NCBI RefSeq assembly: GCF_006483455.1
Contig: NZ_PPPU01000009.1
Span: forward strand, 1 to 64,000
DNA: 64,000 bases
Source of the DNA: Methylomonas koyamae
GTDB taxonomy: Bacteria; Pseudomonadota; Gammaproteobacteria; Methylococcales; Methylomonadaceae
Direction of reading: 5' to 3'
The notes beneath the pieces were generated by a model that saw only the letters and a list, made by a program, of their open reading frames with translations, did not search any database and was not told the DNA's origin. Shown here one piece after another: positions 1-8,906 of the stretch (position 1 is its first letter; the number at the start of each line of letters is the position of its first letter). The translations under genes and the position numbers were made by a program.

Positions 1-1
1 G

Positions 2-778
2 CTGGGCGCTCGCCGCCAGAAATTGCTGGCGGCGAGCGCCCAGCAGGCCGGAGCCCGTTCCCGCTTCAGCGAAGCCGAACACAATCTAAACCGCACCCGC
101 GACCTGCACCGCCAGGACATCGTTTCCACCCGCCGTCTGCAAGAGCAGCAAGCGATACGCGATGCAGACCAAGCCAATCTGGCCGCCAACAGTTACCAGC
201 AGCAACTAATCGCCGCCAACAGTCGTTTGACCTGGGGCGACACACTGACCGAGTGGTTCACCCACCCGCAGCACAAAGTCGCCGCCGAATTGCTCGAACA
301 CCGGGCGCAACTGCTGCAAATCACACTGCCGGCCGGCAGCCGTCTAGAACCCGGCGTGGTCCGGATTCAAGTCGATCCGGCCGGACAACGCCAGTCCGCG
401 CTCAGTGCCGAGCTGGTCTCGGCCGCGCCGTTAGCCGATCCGGTTACGCTGGGTCAGCGCTATTTTTTCAAGTGCGGCCAATGCCGCTGGCCGTTGGGCA
501 CCCACGTCACGGCCTGGTTGCCCAGCGGTCCGGCCGGCGAACCCGGCGTAGACCTGCCGCAATCGGCAGTGGTTTGGCACACGGGTCAAGCCTGGGTGTT
601 CGTCAAAACCGATGCGACCCATTTCAGCCGCCGGCCGCTGGCCGCCTATTCCGTCAACGGCGGACATTATTTCGTCGCCGAAGGTTTACATCCGGGCGAA
701 GAAATCGTCACCAGCGGCGCGCAAACGCTGTTGTCGCAAATGCTGAAAGCGCAGATTCCGGAAGAGGATAACGATTAG
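2..778 (+). CDS. RND efflux periplasmic adaptor (HlyD/MFP family), 5'-truncated
   Basis: C-terminal part of a membrane-fusion protein that would link an inner-membrane RND or similar pump to an outer-membrane channel. The reading frame is open to the window edge, so the N-terminus, signal peptide and first half of the hairpin are missing. The visible part begins with a Glu/Gln/Arg-rich coiled-coil stretch (about the first 65 residues), then beta-rich lipoyl/barrel-like sequence, and ends with a membrane-proximal-type segment containing VTSGAQTLLSQM. A CGQC pair near fragment residue 158 is unusual for these adaptors. It ends just before the convergent glycosyltransferase. Family call is fairly safe; the substrate cannot be inferred. 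Confidence 0.75.
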   Translation: MGARRQKLLAASAQQAGARSRFSEAEHNLNRTRDLHRQDIVSTRRLQEQQAIRDADQANLAANSYQQQLIAANSRLTWGDTLTEWFTHPQHKVAAELLEHRAQLLQITLPAGSRLEPGVVRIQVDPAGQRQSALSAELVSAAPLADPVTLGQRYFFKCGQCRWPLGTHVTAWLPSGPAGEPGVDLPQSAVVWHTGQAWVFVKTDATHFSRRPLAAYSVNGGHYFVAEGLHPGEEIVTSGAQTLLSQMLKAQIPEEDND

Positions 779-793
779 CGGCCGAGCGCCGAC

Positions 794-1834
794 CTAGTGC
801 TTGATCGGCAATACTTCAACCGATTCCCAGACCCGCTCGACGAACTCGGTATCGATCTGCGGCATGCCGCAGGTGATCCATTGCACGATGCTCTTGGCCA
901 CGTTGGGATAAGTCACCCGCACGCTATGCGGGTTGTGTAGCCAATCCTCAATCGCTTGCGGATCCAGATCGAACATGGTGTGGCCGTAACCCAGTTGTTT
1001 CAGCGCCTCGGCATTGGAGATTTGTTCCATCTGCGCGTGTAACGGCTTGACCAAAATTTTCTTGCCCAACTGCAATGACTCGCTGGCCAGTTCGAAACCC
1101 GCGTTGCTGATAATGCCGGCACAATCGTACAAGTCACGCTGAAAGCCGTCGCGCGACAGCGGTTTGCATTGCACGTGCGAGTATTTGGACGCCACCGGCT
1201 GCGGCGAATAGACGTGGAACTCGAAATTTTCGAACGGACACAACAGTCTGACCACTTCCTCGCCGTCTTCGAACGGCAGATACACCACGATTTTGTTGGA
1301 CTGTACCTGCGGCGGCAACTCCGGCGTCTCGATGATCGGCGGCAGAATCGGCTGGCCGAAATGATGCCAATGCAGACCGATACCGATATCGGCCGGCGCG
1401 AAATATTTCATGACCCGCTCGGCGATCGGATCGCCGCCGGCACGCGGAATCTTGTGACCGAATGCATATTGATGGCCGATGCCTAACACTTGTTTCTGCT
1501 GCCGTTTCGCGGCCCAGGCGGTGACCGGCTCGAAATCGCTGATCACCAAATCGTATCCGCTCAAATCCAAGCTGTTAATGTCTCTAACAAACCGAATCGG
1601 ACTGGCCTCGATCGCGGTCTTCAAATAGCTGACCTGGCCTTTGTGGGTGTTGAAGGTCAAACCGGTTTTCACCTGGTAACCGTTGAACACTTCCATGTCG
1701 AAGTATTGCTCCGCCGGGCGACCGCTGAACTGAAAGTCCACTTCGCAACCGGCCGCGTATAATTCCTTCGCCATTACCCGCGCCCGGGTAATGTGGCCGT
1801 TACCCGTGCCCTGCACACCGTAAAAAATTTTCAT
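794..1834 (-). CDS. MJ1255/VC2487-family glycosyltransferase
   Basis: A 346-residue protein starting MKIFYGVQGTGNGHITRA, the glycine-rich N-terminal loop typical of GT-B-like enzymes of the MJ1255/VC2487 family. The second half holds the donor-binding-type segment around CAGIISNAGFELASESLQLGKK. It has no signal peptide or membrane helix, so it is probably cytoplasmic or peripherally membrane-bound. The ATG overlaps the stop of the upstream PAP2 phosphatase gene (ATGA), so the two are translationally coupled. Glycosylation of a lipid or polyisoprenoid whose phosphate is removed by the partner is an inference; the actual substrate is unknown. Confidence 0.8.
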   Translation of the reverse strand: MKIFYGVQGTGNGHITRARVMAKELYAAGCEVDFQFSGRPAEQYFDMEVFNGYQVKTGLTFNTHKGQVSYLKTAIEASPIRFVRDINSLDLSGYDLVISDFEPVTAWAAKRQQKQVLGIGHQYAFGHKIPRAGGDPIAERVMKYFAPADIGIGLHWHHFGQPILPPIIETPELPPQVQSNKIVVYLPFEDGEEVVRLLCPFENFEFHVYSPQPVASKYSHVQCKPLSRDGFQRDLYDCAGIISNAGFELASESLQLGKKILVKPLHAQMEQISNAEALKQLGYGHTMFDLDPQAIEDWLHNPHSVRVTYPNVAKSIVQWITCGMPQIDTEFVERVWESVEVLPIKH

Positions 1835-2355
1835 GATAGAACGTAGTTGAGACTAAAAATTGCGATGCCGACACCCAGCACCATCCCCATCAGCGTGTCG
1901 GTCGGAAAATGCACCCCCAGCACGACTCTGGAAAAGCCGACCGCCGCCGCCCAGCAATACAAAACCGTCGCCAACGCCGGCAGGCAATAGCCGAACAGGG
2001 TTGCCACCATGAACGCCGCCGAAGTGTGGCCGGACGGAAAGCTGAACTGGTCGGCCGGCTTGATCGCACTAGTAAAATTGCTCAGCGCTTGCTGCGGACG
2101 GTTACGTTTGAAACCTTTCTTCAGCGCGAAATACACCGGTCTTTCGATCAAAAACGCCAAAACCATGGCTTGCAACAACCCGTCCTGACCGCCGCGATCC
2201 CAATACAGCCAAGCGGCCGCCAGCACATACAGCAAGCCGTCGGCGGTACGGGAAATACCCCGGCACGCCGGCATTAGACTGGCCCGAATCGCCACGCCGT
2301 TAACCCAGGTGAACATCGTCACGTCGTATTTGTGGATGGAATAAATTAGCTTCAT
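1831..2355 (-). CDS. PAP2-family membrane phosphatase
   Basis: A 174-residue integral membrane protein with the three signatures of type 2 phosphatidic acid phosphatases: KKGFKRNRP (KX6RP-type), PSGHT, and SRVVLGVHFPTD (SRX5HX3D). These place the catalytic histidines on one membrane face. Likely substrates are lipid phosphates or diphosphates such as undecaprenyl diphosphate or phosphatidate, but nothing in the sequence decides between them. It is the first gene of a two-gene minus-strand unit with the MJ1255/VC2487 glycosyltransferase, sharing an ATGA overlap. Confidence 0.85.
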   Translation of the reverse strand: MKLIYSIHKYDVTMFTWVNGVAIRASLMPACRGISRTADGLLYVLAAAWLYWDRGGQDGLLQAMVLAFLIERPVYFALKKGFKRNRPQQALSNFTSAIKPADQFSFPSGHTSAAFMVATLFGYCLPALATVLYCWAAAVGFSRVVLGVHFPTDTLMGMVLGVGIAIFSLNYVLS

Positions 2356-2468
2356 GGCTTAGCCCTCCCGTTTGTTGCGCGCGTCGGCCGCGACTGTCGC
2401 GCAAACTCAATATCTTGGATTTTCCTTACCTTCAACAATCCTTGACTGCACGGCCAGTTTAGGGGTGA

Positions 2469-2539
2469 TTTGTGACAAGCGGATGACGCTTTGTTTAAGG
2501 TTTTGTGACAAGGCCAAATTCCGGATTGTTTGTTACAAT
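2469..2539 (+). promoter_or_regulatory. Three TTTGTNACAA repeats upstream of trkH
   Basis: The 10-mer TTTGTNACAA occurs at 2469-2478, 2502-2511 and 2529-2538. The core TTGT-N-ACAA is an inverted repeat; the first two copies share TTTGTGACAAG and lie 33 bases apart. The third overlaps a -10-like TACAAT (2534-2539) with no good -35, which would suit an activator- or repressor-controlled promoter for trkH. I do not recognise the regulator. Confidence 0.45.
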
Positions 2540-2644
2540 TGCCGGCTGCGGCGCGCCCGACTCACCTGGCGGCAGGCCCTGAGCTCCCGGCCCGCGCGCT
2601 CCCTTTACGGCAACCCTCCTCTCGGATCGATTCAGACGACAAAC

Positions 2645-4102
2645 ATGCGACGTTTTTGCACCCTTGGCTTTGTGCTCGGCCTGATTCTGATGGTATTCGG
2701 TTTGACTTATATCTTGCCGATTGCGACGTCTTTATATTTCGACGACGGCATGGCCGAACATTTCGTCAACGGCATGTCTTTGAATATTGGCGTCGGCAGC
2801 CTGCTCTCGGGCCTGACCATGCGCTTTCGCGGCGACGTCAAAACCCGCGACGGCTATCTGCTGGTGGCTTCGTTCTGGATTTTGATGTCTTCGGCGGCAA
2901 CCTTGCCGTTGATCTGGGGCATTCCCGGATTGTCGTTTACCGATGCTTTTTTCGAATGCGTCTCCGGCTTCACCACGACCGGCGCTACCGTGCTGGTGGG
3001 TCTGGATCAGTTGGCGCCGTCATTGAACCTGTGGCGGCATGAATTGAACTGGATCGGCGGCCTGGGCATCATCGTGTTGGCCGTGGCGATTCTGCCGCTG
3101 CTGGGCGTTGGGGGCATGCAGTTGTACAAGGCCGAAATCGCCGGCCCGGTCAAGGACAGTAAAATCACGCCGCGCATCACCGAAACCGCCCGTTTGCTGT
3201 GGCTGGTGTATGCCGGCGCCACGGTGTTATGCACGTTGAGCCTAAAACTGGCCGGCATGGGCTGGTTCGATGCGCTCTGCCACGCGTTCTCGACACTGGG
3301 CCTGGGCGGATTCTCGACCCACGACGCCAGCATCAGTTATTACGATTCCCCGGCGATCGAATTTGTGCTGATCGTGTTTATGCTGATTTCAGCCATCAAT
3401 TTCGCCACGCATTACACAGTCATACACCAATTCAGCCTGAAACCTTACCTGCTCGATCCGGAAGCGATTCCGATGCTGGGCGTGGTATCCGGCAGCATTC
3501 TGCTGTGCGCCGGCTACTTGTGGCATTTCGGTACTTATCCGGACATTTTCGAAAGCCTGCGCCACGTCGCGTTCAATCTGGTTTCGGTCGCTACCGACTG
3601 CGGCCTGATGAGCACCGACTACGATCGCTGGCCGCCGTTCGTGCCGTGGTGGATGTTGTATCTGAGTTGCATCACCGCCTGCACCGGCTCTACCGGCGGC
3701 GGCATCAAAATGTTCCGCACATTGCTACTCTGGAAGCAGGCCGGCCGGGAAATGTTCAGCATCCTGCATCCGCGGGCGGTTAATCCGATTCGGATCGGCG
3801 ATACCCCGATTGCGAACAAGATCATTTTCGCGGTTTTGGCGTTCATCTTTTTGTACTTCATCTCGATCGTGGTACTGACCTTTTCGCTGATCTTTTCCGG
3901 GCTGGACCCGATTTCGGCGCTTAGCGGCATCATTGCCTGCATTAACAACGCCGGACCGGGTTTGAACGTGATCGGCCCGGCCCAAAATTACGGCGTACTC
4001 AGCGATTTTCAAACCTGGATTTGTTCGATCGCGATGCTGCTGGGACGACTGGAAGTATTCACGCTGATCGTGCTTTTTACACCCACGTTCTGGAGAAAAT
4101 AG
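2645..4102 (+). CDS. trkH: TrkH-family potassium uptake channel subunit
   Basis: A 485-residue membrane protein, the usual length of TrkH, the K+-translocating subunit gated by the cytosolic NAD-binding TrkA. Four pore-loop repeats are visible: SGFTTTGATVL, TLGLGGFSTHD, TDCGLMSTD and NNAGPGLNVIGP, each carrying the selectivity-filter glycine. TGSTGGGIKMFR is also typical of the family. The frame is open upstream to 2372, but that stretch is not TrkH-like. The ATG at 2645 gives MRRFCTLGFVLGLILM, which matches family N-termini. No strong Shine-Dalgarno is seen. No trkA lies in the window. Confidence 0.9.
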   Translation: MRRFCTLGFVLGLILMVFGLTYILPIATSLYFDDGMAEHFVNGMSLNIGVGSLLSGLTMRFRGDVKTRDGYLLVASFWILMSSAATLPLIWGIPGLSFTDAFFECVSGFTTTGATVLVGLDQLAPSLNLWRHELNWIGGLGIIVLAVAILPLLGVGGMQLYKAEIAGPVKDSKITPRITETARLLWLVYAGATVLCTLSLKLAGMGWFDALCHAFSTLGLGGFSTHDASISYYDSPAIEFVLIVFMLISAINFATHYTVIHQFSLKPYLLDPEAIPMLGVVSGSILLCAGYLWHFGTYPDIFESLRHVAFNLVSVATDCGLMSTDYDRWPPFVPWWMLYLSCITACTGSTGGGIKMFRTLLLWKQAGREMFSILHPRAVNPIRIGDTPIANKIIFAVLAFIFLYFISIVVLTFSLIFSGLDPISALSGIIACINNAGPGLNVIGPAQNYGVLSDFQTWICSIAMLLGRLEVFTLIVLFTPTFWRK

Positions 4103-4203
4103 TACAATTCGCCGACTAATTCCGCTTCGGCCCCACTAACTGCGCCCAAGTGATTCAGGCCGCCGGCAACAACCCATCAATTCTAAAATCAGGAACATTC
4201 GAC

Positions 4204-5133
4204 ATGACTTCCGCGCGACACATCGACTTTCTCAGCAAAAGAAAAATAGCCTTTTTCTTTTCCGGCAGCCTGCTACTGATTTCGATCATTTCGTTTTTCG
4301 CCAAGGGCCTGGATCTGGGCATCGATTTCACCGGCGGCAGCGTCTACGAAATGCATTACAACCAAGCCGCGGATCTGGACAAAATGCGCGCCACGCTGGA
4401 GCAGGAAGGCTTTGCCGACGCCAATCTGCAGCATTTCGGCAGTGCGGCGGACGTACTGATCCGGCTGAAACCGGTGGAAAGCATCAGCCAAAAGGAACTT
4501 AGCGAAAAAGTCCTGAAAGTTGCCAATAGTAGCCAAGCCCAGCCCGGCGAATTGCGCCGCGTCGAGTTCGTCGGCCCGCAGGTCGGCGAAGACCTGATCA
4601 ACGACGGCGGTTTGGCGCTGTTGTTCGCCTTTATCGGCATCATGGTCTACGTCAGCATCCGCTTCGAGTGGAAACTGTCGTTGAGCGCGATCGCCGCGCT
4701 GTTCCACGACACCATCATCACGATGGGCTTTTTCTCGGTATTCGGCTGGGAATTCGACATGACCGTACTGTCGGCGATTCTGGCCCTGATCGGCTACTCA
4801 ATCAACGATACCATCGTCGTCTACGACCGGATCCGGGAAACCGTCCGCACCAGCCGGATCAAAGATTCGATCCACGACATCGTCAACACCGCGCTGAACG
4901 ATACGCTGAGCCGGACCATCCTGACCTCTTTGACCGTATTCCTGACCTTGCTGGCGCTGGCGTTTCTGGGCGGCAAAACCATCCACGGCTTTGCCATCGC
5001 GATGCTGATCGGCGTGGTCAAGGGCACTTATTCGTCGATTTATATCGCCAGCTCGCTGGCGTTGAGCCTCGGCCTGACCCGCGAAGACTTGATGCCGCCG
5101 GCCAAGGACAACGTCGTCGACGACATGCCTTAA
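4204..5133 (+). CDS. secF: Protein translocase subunit SecF
   Basis: A 309-residue SecF: N-terminal helix, the LGIDFTGGSVYEMHY motif, a periplasmic P4-like domain, then the multi-helix RND-like block with YSINDTIVVYDRIRE and the Gly-rich C-terminal helices. SecF works with SecD and YajC to drive late protein translocation using the proton-motive force. The ATG at 4204 follows AGGA at about ten bases; the frame extends slightly upstream without conserved sequence. SecF is normally encoded directly after secD, but here the gene upstream is trkH and no secD is present. Confidence 0.9.
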   Translation: MTSARHIDFLSKRKIAFFFSGSLLLISIISFFAKGLDLGIDFTGGSVYEMHYNQAADLDKMRATLEQEGFADANLQHFGSAADVLIRLKPVESISQKELSEKVLKVANSSQAQPGELRRVEFVGPQVGEDLINDGGLALLFAFIGIMVYVSIRFEWKLSLSAIAALFHDTIITMGFFSVFGWEFDMTVLSAILALIGYSINDTIVVYDRIRETVRTSRIKDSIHDIVNTALNDTLSRTILTSLTVFLTLLALAFLGGKTIHGFAIAMLIGVVKGTYSSIYIASSLALSLGLTREDLMPPAKDNVVDDMP

Positions 5134-5187
5134 GCGGCCGCCAAATTCTGATTTCCAACTTCAAGCGTACATATCCGGAATAACTTG

Positions 5188-8100
5188 ATGACCCAACAGC
5201 TAAATACTCGCGAACTGACCCAATTGACACTCGGCATCCCCGGCTTCGAATACAAAGACCTATACGACAGCAAGCGCCTGGCCGATTTGCTGACCGTGTT
5301 CGACCAATCGGTCAAGCATCACGACTCGGCTCTGTTCGACGAAATTGCCGCCTACCGCGCCTGCGGCGGCGACGGCATGAAGCCGGAAGACATATCCGAG
5401 CTACTGGTCAGAACGGCGCCGCTGGTCGGCACCTTCGTCGCCAAGCTGTTCAACGTGCAAGACGTGCGCGACAAGCAAATCAGCCACATCCGTGGCGAGT
5501 TCGACAGCGTATTTACCTACCGCACCGAGATTGTCGGCAATCTGGCCAAATCGTTCAAAGGACAAACCATCGACGGCTGGGATATCGCCGCATTGCGCGC
5601 GGAAATGGACGCTTTATTGGCCGCCGCCGGCAAACAGGATTTGTTCAACACCGACCCGGAACTGGCCGTCAGCGAACTCGGCGCCGACCTGTGGCGGGCA
5701 GCGCAACAGGAAAACGCCAGCGCGGAAACGCTGGCCGGTTACGACACGGTTTGCCGCTGGAGCTTTGCTGCCAAGCAGGTTCCGGAATTGCAAAGTCTGG
5801 TCGCGAAATGGTTGAGCTTTAAAGTCCCGGCAAAAACCAACCTGGATAATCTGGTAGACCACGAAACGGTCGATCAAAATGGCTATGGCGTTTGGGCTTG
5901 CGACGACCATCACCATCGCCGCCGCGACGGTTTCGCCTTGACCGACAAGCGCTTCAACCAGCGCCAGACCTTGTACGAGGTCGACCACTGCATTTACTGC
6001 CACGACCGCGACAACGATTCCTGCTCGAAAGGCATCAAGAACAAAAAAGACGGCACGTTCAAAACCAACCATTTGAACGCGTTGATGACTGGCTGCCCGC
6101 TGGAAGAAAAGATTTCCGAAATGCACGTGGTCAAACGTCAGGGCGACAACATCGGCGCGCTGGCGATGATCATCATCGACAATCCGATGTGCCCCGGCAC
6201 CGGCCACCGGATTTGCAACGACTGCATGCGCGGCTGTATTTATCAAAAAACCGAGTCGGTCAACATTCCGCAGATCGAAACCAACGTGCTGACCGACGTG
6301 CTGTTCATGCCTTGGGGCTTCGAGATTTACAGCCTGTTGACCCGCTGGAACCCGCTCAACGTCAAACGTTCAGTGGCATTGCCCTATAACGGCAAAAACG
6401 TGCTGGTCGCCGGCATGGGACCGGCCGGTTACACCCTGGCGCATTACCTGTTGAACGAAGGCTTCGGCGTCGTCGGCATCGATGCATTGAAAATCGAGCC
6501 GTTGCCGCTGCATTTGACCGGCGACCGTAACAATCCGCCCATGCCGATCATTGATTTCAAGGATTTGTACGAAGATCTGGACAAGCGGGTCATGCTCGGT
6601 TTCGGCGGCGTCGCCGAATATGGCATTACCGTGCGCTGGGATAAAAACTTCCTGAAAGTGATTTACCTGACCCTGCTGCGCCGCAACGCTTTCAAATGCT
6701 ATGGCGGCATTCGCTTCGGCGGCACCATTACGATTGATGAAGCCTGGGAGCTGGGTTTCGACCATATTGCGATCGCCAGCGGCGCCGGCAAGCCAACCAT
6801 CATCGACCTGAAAAACAACATGACCCGCGGCATCCGCAAGGCCTCCGACTTTTTGATGGGCTTGCAATTGACCGGCGCCGCCAAGGAATCCTCGCTGGCC
6901 AACCTGCAAGTGCGCTTGCCGGCCGGCGTGATCGGCGGCGGCTTGACCGCGATCGATACCGCGACCGAACTGCTGGCGTATTACCCCGGTCAGGTCAGCA
7001 AAATCCTGCATCGTTACGAGAAGCTGGTGGCGAAATACGGCGAAGCCGAAGTCCGCCGCCGTTACGACGCCGAGGAACTGGAAATTCTGGAAGAATTCCT
7101 GGCCCACGGCCGGGTCATCGAGCAAGAACGCGAGCGTGCAGCCGCAGCCGGCGAAACGCCGAACTTCCTGCCGTTCCTGAAGCAATGGGGCGGCGTCACG
7201 CTGTTCTACCGCAAAGGCATCAAGGACTCGCCAGCCTACCGGCAAAACCACGAAGAAATTCACGAAGCTTTGTCCGAAGGCATTTATCTGGCAGAAGGCA
7301 TGAGTCCGCTGGAAGCGATCGAAGACCAATACGGCCATTTGAAAGCCGTCCGTTTCGAGAAACTGACCGAGCAGGAAGGCCGCTGGAAGAAAACCGACGA
7401 GGTCGAAGTAAGCTTGCGCGGCCTGTTCATTGCCGCCGGCACCGCGCCGAACACGATCTACCAGTCCGAGCATCCGCGCACCTTCGCAATGGAAGGCAAA
7501 TTCTACAAACGTCACGAACCTGACTGGCTGGACGGCAAAGCGCAACTGGCACCGATGGCCGACGAAGCTCAAGTTAAGGTCGGCAAACCGGCGCCGTTTA
7601 CCTCATACCAAAGCGAAGGCCGTTACATCACCTTCTACGGCGACAACCACCCGGTTTACGCCGGCAACGTGGTTAAAGCGATGGCCAGCGCGAAAGACGG
7701 TTACCCCTATATCGTCAAGCTGTTCGCCAACGAACTGGCTGCACTCGATCCGACCCAACAAGGCTCGCGCGATGCGCAACTGCACGGTTTGCAGGATAAA
7801 TTGGACGAGTTGTTCATCGCCCGCGTCGTCGAGGTCAACCGCCTGACCCCAACGATTATTGAGGTCGTGATCAAAGCCCCGGCGGCAGCCAAACATTTCG
7901 AACCCGGCCAATTTTACCGGGTGCAGAATTACGAATCGCTGGCACCGGTGGTCGAAGGCACCACGCTGGCCGCCGAAGGCTTGGCCTTGACCGGCGCCTG
8001 GGTTGACAAAGAAAAAGGCCTGGTATCCTTGATTGCATTGGAAATGGGCAGCTCCAGCCGCCTGTGCGCGACCTGGAAACCCGGCGATCCTCTGGTATTG

Positions 8101-8787
8101 ATGGGCGTCACCGGCGCCCCGACCGAAATCCCGACCGGCAAGACCGTGTTGCTGTTGGGCGGCGGCTTGGGCAACGCGGTATTGTTCTCGATCGGCAAAG
8201 CCATGCGCGCCGCCGGCAACAAAGTGTTGTATTTCGCCGGCTACCGCAACCGGATCGACTTGTTCAAGGTACCGGAAATCGAGGAAGCCTCCGACGTCAT
8301 CGTCTGGGCCGTCGACAACATACCCGGCAACGACGCCATCCCGGTCACAAGGCCGCAGGATAAAACCTTCGTCGGCAACATCGTCGAAGCGATGGTCGCC
8401 TACGCTGAGGGCCACCTGGGCGAGACCACGCTGAAATTGCAGGACGTGGACCATCTGATCGTGATCGGCTCCGACCGGATGATGGCAGCGGTTAAGGCAG
8501 CCCGCTTCGCGGCGCTGAAACCGTATTTGAAGGCCGGCCACGAAGCGGTCGGCTCGATCAACTCGCCCATGCAGTGCATGATGAAAGGCGTCTGCGCGCA
8601 ATGCTTATGCAAGCATGTCGATCCGGAAACCGGCGAGGAAAGCTTCATGTACTCCTGCTACAACCAGGACCAAGCCTTGGATTACGTGGACTTTCCGAAT
8701 TTGAACGCCCGCTTGCGGCAAAATACCGTGCAGGAAAAACTCTCGTCGTTGTGGTTGACGTATCTGCTGGAAACAGCGGGTAATTAA
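5188..8787 (+). CDS. Large FAD/NAD(P) and Fe-S oxidoreductase, NfnB-NfnA-like fusion
   Basis: About 1199 residues, no signal peptide. Residues 1-250 are a helical region I cannot assign. A cysteine-rich part follows (C268, C271, C279 in CIYCHDRDNDSC, then MCPGTGHRICNDCMRGC), as in the N-terminal Fe-S region of GltD/NfnB-type proteins. Next come an FAD-binding GMGPAG near 409 and a second nucleotide-binding GVIGGG. From about 870 the sequence is ferredoxin-reductase-like, with GGGLGNAV and a PyrK/NfnA-type [2Fe-2S] motif starting C1130-MMKGV-C1136-AQ-C1139. The domain order equals NfnB followed by NfnA, so NADH/NADPH/ferredoxin electron transfer is a reasonable inference. The first codon of the open frame is TTG; the adjacent ATG at 5188 is the better start. 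Confidence 0.75.
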   Translation: MTQQLNTRELTQLTLGIPGFEYKDLYDSKRLADLLTVFDQSVKHHDSALFDEIAAYRACGGDGMKPEDISELLVRTAPLVGTFVAKLFNVQDVRDKQISHIRGEFDSVFTYRTEIVGNLAKSFKGQTIDGWDIAALRAEMDALLAAAGKQDLFNTDPELAVSELGADLWRAAQQENASAETLAGYDTVCRWSFAAKQVPELQSLVAKWLSFKVPAKTNLDNLVDHETVDQNGYGVWACDDHHHRRRDGFALTDKRFNQRQTLYEVDHCIYCHDRDNDSCSKGIKNKKDGTFKTNHLNALMTGCPLEEKISEMHVVKRQGDNIGALAMIIIDNPMCPGTGHRICNDCMRGCIYQKTESVNIPQIETNVLTDVLFMPWGFEIYSLLTRWNPLNVKRSVALPYNGKNVLVAGMGPAGYTLAHYLLNEGFGVVGIDALKIEPLPLHLTGDRNNPPMPIIDFKDLYEDLDKRVMLGFGGVAEYGITVRWDKNFLKVIYLTLLRRNAFKCYGGIRFGGTITIDEAWELGFDHIAIASGAGKPTIIDLKNNMTRGIRKASDFLMGLQLTGAAKESSLANLQVRLPAGVIGGGLTAIDTATELLAYYPGQVSKILHRYEKLVAKYGEAEVRRRYDAEELEILEEFLAHGRVIEQERERAAAAGETPNFLPFLKQWGGVTLFYRKGIKDSPAYRQNHEEIHEALSEGIYLAEGMSPLEAIEDQYGHLKAVRFEKLTEQEGRWKKTDEVEVSLRGLFIAAGTAPNTIYQSEHPRTFAMEGKFYKRHEPDWLDGKAQLAPMADEAQVKVGKPAPFTSYQSEGRYITFYGDNHPVYAGNVVKAMASAKDGYPYIVKLFANELAALDPTQQGSRDAQLHGLQDKLDELFIARVVEVNRLTPTIIEVVIKAPAAAKHFEPGQFYRVQNYESLAPVVEGTTLAAEGLALTGAWVDKEKGLVSLIALEMGSSSRLCATWKPGDPLVLMGVTGAPTEIPTGKTVLLLGGGLGNAVLFSIGKAMRAAGNKVLYFAGYRNRIDLFKVPEIEEASDVIVWAVDNIPGNDAIPVTRPQDKTFVGNIVEAMVAYAEGHLGETTLKLQDVDHLIVIGSDRMMAAVKAARFAALKPYLKAGHEAVGSINSPMQCMMKGVCAQCLCKHVDPETGEESFMYSCYNQDQALDYVDFPNLNARLRQNTVQEKLSSLWLTYLLETAGN

Positions 8788-8906
8788 ACCTTCACAACAT
8801 CCACCCGCATTTCCGGTTTCGGCTGGAAACGCGGGCTGCTTTCGCGGCCAAGGAACTCGATACCGCCGCGACAGTCTGGGCTTCAAATTTTGAAAGGAGT
8901 TCGCTC

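Noticed and set aside
2372-2644. Upstream start for trkH
   Set aside because: The 91 extra codons are not TrkH-like and contain the repeated regulatory motif; ATG 2645 matches family N-termini.
6370-7572. A 400-codon minus-strand frame
   Set aside because: Lies wholly within the oxidoreductase gene and has no recognisable domain.
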